IMG/VR virus record: IMGVR_UViG_3300009702_000029
Span: 1-57,447 of that record
Direction: 5' to 3' (one strand)
DNA: 57,447 nt
Source of the DNA: a virus
Position numbers and translations under genes: made by a program. Each line of letters starts with the position of its first letter. The first letter of the stretch is position 1. The notes beneath the pieces were generated by a model. That model saw only the letters and a program-made list of their open reading frames with translations, was not told the DNA's origin and ran no database searches. Shown in pieces: positions 1 to 7,991 of this stretch.

Positions 1-1
1 A

Positions 2-862
2 GATACCGACTCTTCTGCTCAAGCCAAATCCTTCACAGGTTATGGTTTAGCTGAAAGTGTTGTAAGAGATTCTCGTGGTTCTATTCTCGATGAAGACCAA
101 CTTGAAGATGATGGACGAATCGTCGTTGAGAATTTCGGTATGCCGAATCTCATGATGCTTGATACTAAGGTCCATTCGGACTTAGCTCGTCAGTTTTATC
201 CCAAAGAACGTGTAAATCCCATGGGTATTGCCAACGGCAAAGCTGGATTCGTTCTTCAACAATTCGTATCCAGTGCAGGAGCTTTTGATCTAGTATCAGA
301 TGTATTCCTTCGACCTAAGCGTGGTAATAGCCCTTCAACTGGAGCCCCTGCAGCTCCTGGAGCACCCACTGCCGCAACTGTGGCTCCTTCTGTAGCTGAT
401 TCTAAATGGTCTGCTGCCGAAGCTGGAACTTACAGTTACGTAGTTGCCGCTATCAATAAGGAAGGCGAATCGACGCTGTCTACTGAAGGCAACACTGCCG
501 TCGCTGCTGATGGTGCCATTACTGTTGCAATCCCTGCTACCGCTGGTGCGCATGCTTATGCAGTTTTCCGAGCCCCTGTTGGAACTACCGCTAATCATGA
601 GCTTATCGGTTTTGTTGCTCCTGCAACTGTCGGCGGAGCTGCAACTCTTACTGACTTGAACCATAAGCTTCCGGGCTTGGCTCAGTCTTACTTGCTCTCT
701 AATGAGTCAGAAGTAATGAGATTTAAGCAATTAGCTCCATTGATGAAAATGGATCTTGCAATCATCGCTACTGCGTATCGATGGATGCAACTGCTTTATG
801 GTACGCCGGTTGTATTTGCCCCGCGCAAATGTCTTGTAAGAGAAAATATCGGCAGAGCCTAA
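2..862 (+). CDS. Major capsid protein, C-terminal part (5' truncated by window)
   Basis: The frame is open from base 2 without a start, so the gene begins upstream; 286 residues are visible. The end of the protein (a QLAPLMKMD motif, then an aromatic stretch and a basic end) resembles the C-terminal part of HK97-fold major capsid or main structural proteins of large phages; this is family resemblance by eye. From about base 315 a Pro/Ala-rich linker leads into a roughly 100-residue Ala/Thr-rich beta segment with alternating V/Y/A strands, which looks like an Ig/fibronectin-type domain inserted before the C-terminal segment. Such domains usually sit on the capsid surface. The gene is followed at once by a strong terminator, as expected for the most abundant virion protein. 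Confidence 0.6.
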   Translation, partial: DTDSSAQAKSFTGYGLAESVVRDSRGSILDEDQLEDDGRIVVENFGMPNLMMLDTKVHSDLARQFYPKERVNPMGIANGKAGFVLQQFVSSAGAFDLVSDVFLRPKRGNSPSTGAPAAPGAPTAATVAPSVADSKWSAAEAGTYSYVVAAINKEGESTLSTEGNTAVAADGAITVAIPATAGAHAYAVFRAPVGTTANHELIGFVAPATVGGAATLTDLNHKLPGLAQSYLLSNESEVMRFKQLAPLMKMDLAIIATAYRWMQLLYGTPVVFAPRKCLVRENIGRA

Positions 863-889
863 GTCTTTGTAATATTTAAATGAATTAAA

Positions 890-921
890 GGCTAGATTCT
901 TCGGAATCTGGCCTTTTCTTT
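890..921 (+). terminator. Rho-independent terminator after the capsid gene
   Basis: A 10-bp stem (890-899 with 904-913, one G-T pair) is closed by a UUCG tetraloop on a C-G pair and followed by TTTTCTTT. It starts 27 nt after the capsid stop codon. This is one of the most stable intrinsic terminator shapes known. Confidence 0.93.
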
Positions 922-952
922 ATGCAATAGGTCATTGAAAGTTATTTGATAA

Positions 953-982
953 TTGTAATTCATAAACTAGGTATGTTATATT
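953..982 (+). promoter_or_regulatory. Candidate sigma70 promoter, extended -10
   Basis: TTGTAA at 953-958, an 18-nt spacer, then TG-T-TATATT at 974-982 (extended -10). Predicted transcription start is near 989. It lies between two terminators and does not face a gene directly, so it would drive the short transcript described at 989-1080. Confidence 0.5.
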
Positions 983-988
983 ATAAGA

Positions 989-1080
989 GATATAGCGCAA
1001 TGCTGTATTAAAGACTTTCATGTCTTATCTCCCTACCCTTAGCCCCTGGGGGTTCTCCTCAGGGGCACTTTTATATCTTT
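989..1080 (+). ncRNA. Candidate small non-coding RNA
   Basis: The interval between the capsid terminator and the next gene holds no usable reading frame but has its own promoter-like sequence upstream. It contains a 5-bp hairpin (1011-1015 with 1022-1026, loop TTTCAT), a pyrimidine-rich single-stranded linker, and a GC-rich terminator hairpin ending near 1080. The predicted RNA is about 90 nt. I recognise no known RNA family. It could equally be the untranslated leader of the zinc-ribbon gene with a leaky attenuator. Confidence 0.4.
1042..1080 (+). terminator. Rho-independent terminator of the candidate small RNA
   Basis: GCCCCTG at 1042-1048 pairs with CAGGGGC at 1060-1066, with further inner pairs (one of them G-T) around a short loop, followed by ACTTTTATATCTTTT. 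It is the second terminator in 150 bp with no gene between, so it most likely ends a short transcript. Confidence 0.75.
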
Positions 1081-1109
1081 TGCAAAGCAATAGTTTTTCA
1101 TGATAAAAT
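1080..1109 (+). promoter_or_regulatory. Candidate sigma70 promoter for the 1146 operon
   Basis: TTGCAA at 1080-1085, an 18-nt spacer and TG-A-TAAAAT at 1101-1109, followed 36 nt later by a start codon with the SD GGAGAG. The extended -10 matches the other TGA-TAWAAT sites in the window. Confidence 0.6.
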
Positions 1110-1145
1110 AAGTAATAATAGACTCATAAATTTGGAGAGTTAAAG

Positions 1146-1355
1146 ATGGAAAAACAAGTAAAATGTCCCCTTTGTAAGGTGGAATCTAATATTGATGATG
1201 CAGAAGGTCAAAATACTCATAGATGTCCTGCTTGTAGAAATTTAGTTAGACTAGTAGAGTGCAATATTGAAAAGAAGGAAATAATTAAAGAAGAAAAGGC
1301 AGTTAAAAAAGCCAAGAAAAAGAGATCCAAAAAGAAGAAAGCGGATGAAAAATAA
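1146..1355 (+). CDS. Small zinc-ribbon protein with lysine-rich tail
   Basis: 69 residues. Two CPxC knuckles (CPLC at 8-11 and CPAC at 28-31) form a classic four-cysteine zinc ribbon. After residue 43 the protein becomes almost pure Lys/Glu with blocks of KKAKKKRSKKKK, a typical nucleic-acid-binding tail. The start has a GGAGAG SD 7 nt upstream and a promoter at 1080-1109. It is the first gene of a block of unknown proteins and overlaps the next gene by 11 nt, so the two are translationally coupled. Function unknown; a DNA- or RNA-binding accessory role is inference from the ribbon and charge alone. Confidence 0.8.
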   Translation: MEKQVKCPLCKVESNIDDAEGQNTHRCPACRNLVRLVECNIEKKEIIKEEKAVKKAKKKRSKKKKADEK

Positions 1356-1671
1356 GGAATTCAAGACAGACCAACTTGCAGTCTGTCCTTATATTCTATT
1401 AAATGGCCTTAAATATTTGAGGTCGGAAATCTCTTTGGGTAAGTATGATAAACCTGTGGTAGTATTTGTATTTGAAGACCCGCATGGCGTGGGCAAAGAT
1501 CTTGAACTTGATTTTGTCAGAAGTGATTTTAAACGATATAGAGATACTTTGTTTTTCTTTCGTAACGAAATTGAAAAACTCATGAGAAAGATTGATCATG
1601 TTAATCTCAAAGAACGACGAAAGAAAGATGAAAAATATATTGATGAACATGGTGACATTAAGGAAGGCTAA
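1345..1671 (+). CDS. Hypothetical protein
   Basis: 108 residues, no recognised family. The first half is mixed alpha/beta with a hydrophobic strand (VVVFVFEDPHG, about 38-48); the second half is charged and helical (repeated R/K/E). The start overlaps the end of the zinc-ribbon gene by 11 nt, and 2 nt separate its stop from the next start, placing it within one operon. The neighbours suggest a small protein co-expressed with virion genes; nothing in the sequence shows its role. Confidence 0.75.
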   Translation: MKNKEFKTDQLAVCPYILLNGLKYLRSEISLGKYDKPVVVFVFEDPHGVGKDLELDFVRSDFKRYRDTLFFFRNEIEKLMRKIDHVNLKERRKKDEKYIDEHGDIKEG

Positions 1672-1673
1672 AA

Positions 1674-2054
1674 ATGGGCGAAGAAAATAAAAAGTTGGGT
1701 TTGAATAATCATGCTAGAAGTCTTGGTTCAATTGCAAATGCCGAACATCATGATGCATCTGGTGTTGGTAAAGAAACAAGTGGAATTCCCGCAACTCCTG
1801 AAAACTTCTTTAATGATGCGATTGAGCATGCCGTCAAAGATTTTGCCTTATTACGAGTAGCTAACGATACTGGAAGCACCATTTATCTCTGGATTGGGGA
1901 AGCTGGAACCAATCCAACAGTAGACGCCACTAATGGCATAGCTATTTTAAATGGACAATCAGATATGATCTTTTTTGGAGCCTCCGGTACTAATAAGGGG
2001 CTGGCTTACAAATTAAGTGCAGCAGCACAAATTGTAGTTTTTAAACAAAAATAA
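1674..2054 (+). CDS. Putative small beta-rich virion protein
   Basis: 126 residues. A polar N-terminus (1-55) precedes an all-beta domain: alternating hydrophobics, 'STIYLWIGEAGT', and a terminal pair of strands (KLSAAAQIVVF). The pattern resembles small head-decoration or tail-associated beta-sandwich proteins often found near capsid genes, but I cannot name a family. It is followed by a hairpin that carries the next gene's SD on its 3' side. The SD of this gene is AAGGA near 1662, about 8 nt before the ATG. Confidence 0.7.
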   Translation: MGEENKKLGLNNHARSLGSIANAEHHDASGVGKETSGIPATPENFFNDAIEHAVKDFALLRVANDTGSTIYLWIGEAGTNPTVDATNGIAILNGQSDMIFFGASGTNKGLAYKLSAAAQIVVFKQK

Positions 2055-2056
2055 TT

Positions 2057-2075
2057 AGAAGCCCCCAAGGCTTCT
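2057..2075 (+). other. Hairpin between two small virion genes
   Basis: AGAAGCC at 2057-2063 pairs with GGCTTCT at 2069-2075 (7 bp, loop CCCAA). No T-tract follows; instead AAAAGGGG, the SD of the GTG-initiated next gene, follows directly. It is therefore more likely an RNA-stability or translation-control element than a terminator. Confidence 0.5.
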
Positions 2076-2090
2076 TAAAAGGGGCTTATT

Positions 2091-2534
2091 GTGTCGATTG
2101 ATGATCCAATCAGAAAAAATCAAATAACCTCTAGGAATAAGATTGAACAGCAGGAGCACTGTGACGATGCGGCTGCGCGTAGAATAATTATTGTAGATCA
2201 TAATGGGAATATTCTAGGAGGAGTGAAGTCTGTAATAGATGAGTCTGGAAATATAATTTCTCCATTACAGACCAATATTACATTATCAAATGGGGTAGTT
2301 ACTGCAATTCGAGTAGGATCATCTAATTTAAATAAAAGAACCACGATACAAGTTCAAGTTAAAAGTGGAACAATCTGGTATGGATATATTAATACTATAA
2401 CCTCTGGAACCAATGGATCAGGTTTTCGCGCAACAAAAAATGATATAATCTCAGTTGATATTGGGCCAGAGAAAGATTTTTACGTAATTTCTTCAAATAA
2501 TACCACTAAAATCGCAATAGCGGAGCTTCCCTAA
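2091..2534 (+). CDS. Hypothetical virion-associated protein (GTG start)
   Basis: 147 residues from a GTG preceded by AAAAGGGG. Residues 1-35 are polar and charged; the rest is beta-rich (IIIVDHNGNILGG, then TTIQVQVKSGTIWYGYI). No recognised family. Its stop overlaps the ATG of the large LamG protein (TAATG), so the two are translationally coupled and may act together, for example as an anchor for the adhesin. That role is inference from gene order. Confidence 0.75.
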   Translation: MSIDDPIRKNQITSRNKIEQQEHCDDAAARRIIIVDHNGNILGGVKSVIDESGNIISPLQTNITLSNGVVTAIRVGSSNLNKRTTIQVQVKSGTIWYGYINTITSGTNGSGFRATKNDIISVDIGPEKDFYVISSNNTTKIAIAELP

Positions 2535-5500
2535 TGAGCAAGAAGCTTACCCATATTCATATAGATCCAGCCATACCTGATTTTACAGGAACCAATGTAA
2601 AGGAATATGATTATCTTGCTGCTCAGGGTCAAATGTCACGCGTATGCAGGATCTATGAGAATAGTTTATTAGTTACAACATACCATTTTGCAGAAGATGC
2701 AGTAGTAGGAGACGTAGCCCTTAGAGTGGATGTGATCAATGCTGGAACAGCGGAGGAAGGAGGGAGATCCTCACTTGTCACTGTTACTCAGGGAATGTTG
2801 GATTGCTCAGAATTACAAGCAAATTTGGCTCCAACGGACATTACCTTATCTAATAACACGGTATTAAATACGAGTCCAATAGGCACAACTATAGGGACAC
2901 TTAGTGCCATTGATCCTAACCCAGGCGATATGCACACCTTTTCAATAGTAAGTGATCCAGATAATAAGTTTCAGATTTCTGGAAATCAACTTCAGCTTAA
3001 AAATACGGTAGATCCTAATATAAGTCCCTCCCACCAAGTTACTGTAAGGGCGACGGACCAAGGGTCTCTAACCTTTGATAAATCTCTTGTAATATTTGTC
3101 ACTCAAATACAATTTGTAAATGATAAAGCTACATTATTTCAAGGAGATACAGCAAATACAGATATGGTAGGTCCTGCTTCAGATCTGATTTTACCAGGAA
3201 GTGGTAGTTTCACTATGTCAACTTGGATTAAAAAGAATAATCCAAAAGTAAAACCGACTGACATAGCTAATCTTGTAGTATGGTTAGATGCCTCAGATGA
3301 TACCACAATCACTAAAGATGCCTCCAATTTCGTATCTCAATGGGATGATAAGTCTGGAAATGGCAATAACATGGCACAGGCCACATCAGCAAATCAACCC
3401 GTATGGACTCAAGGATCTATTTCTGGAAAGTCAGTTATAAGATTTGATGGTACGGATGATAACATGAGCGTACAAACTAATGCATTTTCGGGAGACCAAG
3501 AGTATACAGTTTTTGCTATATTTAAAGCCGATGCATTTGGAGGCCCATTTAACTTAACAAGAACTATGTGGAGTATTGGTGTTGGTGGAGGCGGATCACG
3601 TAGACAGTCTATATTTTCTCTTAATAAGGGCACAAATGTAGAAGTTAATAGACTTGGGGCTTGGACAACCTTTGCTACAAGTTTAGTTCTAGATACTCCC
3701 ACAATGGCTACAGTTAGATATGATGCCGGAGGCGGCACAGACGAATTATGGATAGATAGCGTAGCCCAAGCTGTATCTAGTTCTTCAGCCGGAACATATC
3801 TTTTTAATAATGGAATATTTAGATTAGGCATCACAACAGTAACTAATAATCCAGCATATTACTCTGGAGATCTTGGAGAGATAATTCTTTTTAATCGAGC
3901 CCTAACTACCCAAGAGAGAACCGATATTGAAAATTATCTTAATGATAAATGGATTACACCCACCATACTAGAAGAGAGTCCGGCGGACGTTTCAGGTTTA
4001 TCTATGTGGTTTGATGCTGATGATGCAAGTACCATTACGTCATCTGCAGGAAAAGTATCTCAATGGGATGATAAGTCTGGAAATGGCAATCATGCCACGC
4101 AAGCTACACCCTCTCAGCAACCCACGGTGGTATCCAATGGGTATGGAACTAGAACGACAATTGCCTTTGCTGATCCCCAAGGTTTAACGACAACTTATAA
4201 CACAGGGGCGGATTCCACTATTTTTGCTGTATTTTTTCATAATCATGGAGCAGTTCAACCTACGGGTCCGGTATGGTTGGTAGATTCTACATCAAATGCT
4301 AATGGCTTCTTTCCCAAATATGTGGATGGAAATCAATATGTGGGAGTTGCAGGAACTGTTTGGATGTCTAAAATCTCTACCTTTGCTAATAATACATTTT
4401 ATAATACAGCAGTAGTTTATGATTCTACCAGTCCTTTAACTGAATTATATGTAGATGGGGTTTTAAACGATAGTACAGCCTCAGCCGAAGATCCCGGAAA
4501 TAATTTCATGATTGGTAGAAGAGAAATTGGAAGCCTAACCCACAGCCTTGTGGGTCAAATAGCAGAAATAATTGTATATAATAAAGCTCTTACTACCGGA
4601 GAGCGGCAACTTGTAGAATCTTACCTAAATAAAAAATGGAATCAAGGTTTAAATTACGTATTGCCCAAAACTTTGATAGCTCTTCATCAAAATACTCCAA
4701 TAGTTAATCCCAAAGCTGAATTAAGATGGAATGAATCTGACACTCTTGAGCTGAGATACCACAATGGTACAGCTTTAAATACTATTAATGCTTTGGGAAA
4801 TTTTGGAGATAATGTTTATCATAATGTGGTGGCCAGATACGATTCTGTAGCGCAAAATATTGAGTTATATGTAGATAGCAGCTTAAAAAGCTCTGTAACA
4901 GATATTATTACTGCAACTGGAAATGCCCCTGCTAGATTGGGCAGTTTTGATGGAAATGCGCCATACTATGATGGATTAATGGATGAAGTATCGGTTTGGG
5001 ATACAGCGGCAGATCCGGTTCACATATATTTTGGCGGATTTTCTCAAGATTTACTATCTAACACAAATCTCACAGGTTTAAGATTATGGCTTAGAATGGG
5101 CGATCCTCCAGATGATTTTACTACATCTGGCGGAGTTATAGATGTAAGTGGAAATAACCTTAATTTCACAGCTAATTCCATGACGGCAACCAATTGTGTT
5201 TCGGATTCTGTAATTGCTATACCTGCTAATACCATTAGTGATTTGAATTCAGTAGAATATAATGGTATTGATCAGTTTTCTGTAATAGATGCTGACCCAA
5301 GTGGTGATTTATTTAATATGGCAGCCGGAACTACAGGATATCCATTTACAATATCGACATGGTTTAAAACTACCGCCCCAGCTACCGGAGATGATGATAT
5401 CTTACAAATACAAGGAGCTGCACAGAGTGAAGTCTACACTAGACTTCAAATAAGTGGCACAACTATAAGATTACAAATAAGAAATGCCCAATCAGGAGAC

Positions 5501-5989
5501 GATACAACTAATTTAGATATTGATATAGCCACTGGAGGGGCCGGAACAGATGGTAATTGGCATCATGTGGTTGCTAGTTTTATCAGTGCTACTGAAACAA
5601 GAATACGGTTTGATGGCGGCACTGTAATTGTAGCAGGTGGCAGGAATGTATGGAATAGGGAATTAATAGCTAATTTCACAATAGCTGCTAGAGATAGTTC
5701 TGGGGTAGTTTCCTCATATTCCTCTATAAGGAGCGGAGATACCGCAATTTGGAATGTAGCCTTGTCAGATGCCGCCATGCTTGAGATATACAACTCAGGT
5801 AAGAGTTATGATGTGCAAAAGAACGGTATTGATTATAAACAAATTGCAGACCTTCAAGCATTTTGGTTAATGGGGGATAGGTCGGGAGATGTCCATCCTG
5901 TAATTTCCGATGCTAGTGGCAACTCTTTAAATCTTGCTATGGTATTATTTCATCCATCTGCCGATGGTTTTGTAGTGGATGCACCTTAA
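2534..5989 (+). CDS. Large cadherin/LamG (ConA-like) surface protein
   Basis: 1151 residues. Order seen: N-terminal beta region (1-90); a cadherin-like repeat (about 95-190, with DPNPGD, a DPDNKF segment and VTVRATD); a LamG/concanavalin-like fold that starts near 224 (SFTMSTWIKK) and resumes near 710; two further LamG-like units nested in it, each with a W-L/F-D-A-D/S-D start and a SQWDDKSGNGN motif (near 268 and 508); and a fourth LamG-like domain at about 930-1090. ConA-like lectin folds bind glycans, so a capsid- or tail-surface adhesin is likely. The ATG overlaps the previous stop. A 36-bp stretch is identical in the two nested units, a sign of recent duplication. The attachment site on the virion is not shown by the sequence. 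Confidence 0.85.
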   Translation: MSKKLTHIHIDPAIPDFTGTNVKEYDYLAAQGQMSRVCRIYENSLLVTTYHFAEDAVVGDVALRVDVINAGTAEEGGRSSLVTVTQGMLDCSELQANLAPTDITLSNNTVLNTSPIGTTIGTLSAIDPNPGDMHTFSIVSDPDNKFQISGNQLQLKNTVDPNISPSHQVTVRATDQGSLTFDKSLVIFVTQIQFVNDKATLFQGDTANTDMVGPASDLILPGSGSFTMSTWIKKNNPKVKPTDIANLVVWLDASDDTTITKDASNFVSQWDDKSGNGNNMAQATSANQPVWTQGSISGKSVIRFDGTDDNMSVQTNAFSGDQEYTVFAIFKADAFGGPFNLTRTMWSIGVGGGGSRRQSIFSLNKGTNVEVNRLGAWTTFATSLVLDTPTMATVRYDAGGGTDELWIDSVAQAVSSSSAGTYLFNNGIFRLGITTVTNNPAYYSGDLGEIILFNRALTTQERTDIENYLNDKWITPTILEESPADVSGLSMWFDADDASTITSSAGKVSQWDDKSGNGNHATQATPSQQPTVVSNGYGTRTTIAFADPQGLTTTYNTGADSTIFAVFFHNHGAVQPTGPVWLVDSTSNANGFFPKYVDGNQYVGVAGTVWMSKISTFANNTFYNTAVVYDSTSPLTELYVDGVLNDSTASAEDPGNNFMIGRREIGSLTHSLVGQIAEIIVYNKALTTGERQLVESYLNKKWNQGLNYVLPKTLIALHQNTPIVNPKAELRWNESDTLELRYHNGTALNTINALGNFGDNVYHNVVARYDSVAQNIELYVDSSLKSSVTDIITATGNAPARLGSFDGNAPYYDGLMDEVSVWDTAADPVHIYFGGFSQDLLSNTNLTGLRLWLRMGDPPDDFTTSGGVIDVSGNNLNFTANSMTATNCVSDSVIAIPANTISDLNSVEYNGIDQFSVIDADPSGDLFNMAAGTTGYPFTISTWFKTTAPATGDDDILQIQGAAQSEVYTRLQISGTTIRLQIRNAQSGDDTTNLDIDIATGGAGTDGNWHHVVASFISATETRIRFDGGTVIVAGGRNVWNRELIANFTIAARDSSGVVSSYSSIRSGDTAIWNVALSDAAMLEIYNSGKSYDVQKNGIDYKQIADLQAFWLMGDRSGDVHPVISDASGNSLNLAMVLFHPSADGFVVDAP
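3332..3367 (+). repeat. 36-bp direct repeat, copy 1 (LamG unit)
   Basis: Identical to 4055-4090, encoding the SQWDDKSGNGN turn of each nested LamG-like unit. The two units lie about 720 bp apart, so this is the most conserved piece of an internal duplication. Confidence 0.9.
4055..4090 (+). repeat. 36-bp direct repeat, copy 2 (LamG unit)
   Basis: Second copy of the repeat at 3332-3367, base for base identical, in the second nested LamG-like unit. Flanking codons have diverged. Confidence 0.9.
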
Positions 5990-5998
5990 GGAGATCAA

Positions 5999-6709
5999 AT
6001 GGCTGGACAATTATGGTATGCAATAGTAGATTATCCGTTATCTCAAAGTATTGAGAATGATGAAAATGTAACTCAAACTAATGATACCGTATCTATTATA
6101 TCCAATGACAGATCTAGATGCGTTATTAGTTTTCCAAATACGTATTCATTCTTGCATAAGAATTATGCGATATTTACCTCAGCCCAATCTATGCTAAGTT
6201 TTCAAACGAAAGATCCCAAAACTTGGGACCCAAATGCCGTATATGATCCCCCGAAGGACCAGGATGGGAGACCTATTGTAGCTCCTACCTTTGAAGATAC
6301 TCAAGGACTTACCACAGTTTGGAAAGGGCATCTTTACACTGCTCCTCCAGGAACGTTAAGCTTTTTTGATGTAGAAGTTACATCAGAATTAATGCTTAGA
6401 GGTGGGTGGTATGAGATTATAGATTTAGCTAATATCACTGTAGGAGATTACATAGAAATTTCCGTTATTGATAAAAACGATATTTTAGGCTATTTTGCAC
6501 TATACGGCCTAACAGTCGGTGTAGATATCCTTGAACTCAAGAAATTTGTTAGAACGGAATATATTAACCCCGATCCAAAAGGCATACCAGATTTCACATC
6601 AGCGGGGGCTTCACCAATTACTGCTGGATTATTTATGAGAGTTAGTTTTATGAATACTGGGACTAATTCGATCAGATTTAAAATAACGGAAAAATACCAT
6701 GAAATTTAA
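5999..6709 (+). CDS. Hypothetical virion protein
   Basis: 236 residues with an AAGGAGATC SD just upstream. The protein is beta-rich throughout, with a Pro/Asp-rich loop at about 73-100 and long hydrophobic strands later (VGDYIEISVIDKND, then LFMRVSFMNTGTN near the end). No signal peptide or membrane span. No recognised family. Its position after the LamG adhesin and before the lysis block suggests a virion surface or decoration protein, which is inference from context. The next small gene starts inside its last codons (11-nt overlap). Confidence 0.75.
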   Translation: MAGQLWYAIVDYPLSQSIENDENVTQTNDTVSIISNDRSRCVISFPNTYSFLHKNYAIFTSAQSMLSFQTKDPKTWDPNAVYDPPKDQDGRPIVAPTFEDTQGLTTVWKGHLYTAPPGTLSFFDVEVTSELMLRGGWYEIIDLANITVGDYIEISVIDKNDILGYFALYGLTVGVDILELKKFVRTEYINPDPKGIPDFTSAGASPITAGLFMRVSFMNTGTNSIRFKITEKYHEI

Positions 6710-6872
6710 AAAGAAATTCAAAATCAAAGGTAAGAGTATATTTGTAAGTGTTAATGGAAATACTCAAAATAAACTTGTAAAAAAGGCCAAGCTCAGTGAT
6801 AAGGGCATTACCCTAGAGGAGGCGCTCAAGAATTTTAAATACAGGAGAAAAACTAATGAAAAGGGAACATAA
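6699..6872 (+). CDS. Small basic hypothetical protein
   Basis: 57 residues, very lysine-rich (about a quarter Lys), beginning MKFKKKFKIKGK and ending RRKTNEKGT. Its ATG lies in the end of the preceding gene, and it overlaps the following PLA2-like gene by 17 nt, so it sits in an unbroken coupled series. The middle (SIFVSVNGNTQNKLVKKAKL) could form short strands and a helix. No function can be assigned. Confidence 0.65.
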   Translation: MKFKKKFKIKGKSIFVSVNGNTQNKLVKKAKLSDKGITLEEALKNFKYRRKTNEKGT

Positions 6873-7134
6873 GGACCATTGTGGACCCTATTGGATGCCA
6901 CGTTGGATTCGAAGAATTTTAAGTAGTAAATTTAATGCGAGCTGCAAAATCCATGATTTAGACTATATTACAACTAGATTTACTAGAGATGAGGCTGATG
7001 CTAGATTTCAGGATCACATGAATAGGCAGGCTAAATCTAGTCTCAAATGGAGATTTATAGCCTTTTGCTATTATATAGCCGTAAGAGTGGGTGGAAAGTT
7101 CTCTTGGGGTCGAAAACCGAATAAGAGTGAGTAG
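6856..7134 (+). CDS. Phospholipase A2-like small protein
   Basis: 92 residues. The core is CGPYWMPRW (9-17) followed by C30-x-x-H33-D34-x-D36-Y37. That matches the PLA2 catalytic signature (C-x-x-H-D-x-C/D-Y), where His is the catalytic base and Asp binds calcium-activated water. It is followed by an EAD...F...M helix and a hydrophobic C-terminal helix (AFCYYIAVRVG). Compact PLA2-like proteins of this kind occur in phages and in parvovirus capsids. It lies directly before a holin-like gene and an endolysin gene, so a role in membrane attack at lysis or entry is plausible. It stops at TAG, with a TAA three codons later. Activity is unproven. Confidence 0.6.
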   Translation: MKREHKDHCGPYWMPRWIRRILSSKFNASCKIHDLDYITTRFTRDEADARFQDHMNRQAKSSLKWRFIAFCYYIAVRVGGKFSWGRKPNKSE

Positions 7135-7152
7135 GAATTTTAATAAACTTAG

Positions 7153-7161
7153 TGATACAAT
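7153..7161 (+). promoter_or_regulatory. Candidate extended -10 promoter before holin-like gene
   Basis: TG-A-TACAAT at 7153-7161, 30 nt before the start of the 7192 gene. No good -35 is visible, which extended -10 promoters can tolerate. It would allow separate expression of the holin/endolysin part. Confidence 0.5.
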
Positions 7162-7191
7162 AAATTATAAAGGATTCCCAAGGAAATAGCG

Positions 7192-7608
7192 ATGTCAGAT
7201 GAAAATAATGATCAAAATGTATTGTTAACTAATATTTATAGAGAAGTTGGAGAAACGAAGGTTTCTGTTGGAAATCTAGATAAAAAGGTTGATAAACATA
7301 TTGATTATACGCAGCAAGAGTTAAAAGCTATTAATGAGCTTGATGTAGAGCAAAATAGAATCTTAGATGCTCACATAGAAGGTGTTAATACTCTTAAGAA
7401 AATGCACTTAGCCCATAGAACAGAGAATCAACAAAGAATGCATATTTTGAGAGAATCTCTAGAACTTCAAAAAAAAGAATGCGATGCCCGAATTGGAGCA
7501 TTAGAAAGACCATATGACTTAATTAAATTAGCTGGAAAAATGTTAATATGGTTAGGGGGGCTCGCAACTGCAATTTACGCCATAGTTAGACTTTTCGGAG
7601 GATTTTAA
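7192..7608 (+). CDS. XhlA/holin-like coiled-coil membrane protein
   Basis: 138 residues: a long charged helical region (10-100) with heptad-like spacing, then a C-terminal membrane span (about 113-133, MLIWLGGLATAIYAIVRLF). This is the layout of XhlA-type haemolysin/holin proteins, which act with an endolysin at the inner membrane. A PLA2-like gene precedes it and an M15 peptidase gene follows one gene later, which supports a lysis role. It has its own candidate promoter at 7153-7161. A structural membrane-interacting protein is the alternative. Confidence 0.55.
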   Translation: MSDENNDQNVLLTNIYREVGETKVSVGNLDKKVDKHIDYTQQELKAINELDVEQNRILDAHIEGVNTLKKMHLAHRTENQQRMHILRESLELQKKECDARIGALERPYDLIKLAGKMLIWLGGLATAIYAIVRLFGGF

Positions 7609-7609
7609 A

Positions 7610-7990
7610 ATGATTTTTCAACTTCAAATGCTAAATAGTGACGCAACGCTTAATGCTCTTTTTGATATTGATGTGGCAAAATTCTTGCCAGGTCAAGCCC
7701 TCACTTTAAATATGAGAATTCTTCAGCCCGAACGGCAGGGACTTAGATATGTACCGGCATCGGGAGTTACATTTTCAATGGACTTTAAGATGTCTGATGA
7801 CACGATAATTACAAAAACCCCTATCGTACTTGACGCAAGTGACAGGTCCTTAGTTACAGTTACCTTATCAACAGCAGAAACTACTTTACTTATTAGTCAG
7901 AATCTTACACTTGAGATCACAGAGGGAGCGACCACACATGTGGCAATTCTTCAAATGGCCCTTCAAGCCACAAAGATAAAAGGATGCTAA
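7610..7990 (+). CDS. Hypothetical beta-rich protein in the lysis block
   Basis: 126 residues, start 2 nt after the previous stop. The sequence alternates hydrophobic and polar residues (LTLNMRILQ; FSMDFKMSD; LVTVTLSTAETTLLI), indicating an immunoglobulin-like or jelly-roll beta domain of about 110 residues. No transmembrane segment, no cysteines except the last residue. It resembles small Ig-like proteins that phages use for particle decoration, but I cannot name a family. One base separates its stop from the endolysin start. Confidence 0.7.
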   Translation: MIFQLQMLNSDATLNALFDIDVAKFLPGQALTLNMRILQPERQGLRYVPASGVTFSMDFKMSDDTIITKTPIVLDASDRSLVTVTLSTAETTLLISQNLTLEITEGATTHVAILQMALQATKIKGC

Positions 7991-7991
7991 A

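Noticed and set aside
863-1145. tRNA or gene in the 283-bp gap after the capsid gene.
   Set aside because: No cloverleaf and no usable reading frame; the space is taken by two terminators and promoter-like elements. No tRNA gene was seen in the other gaps either, by eye.
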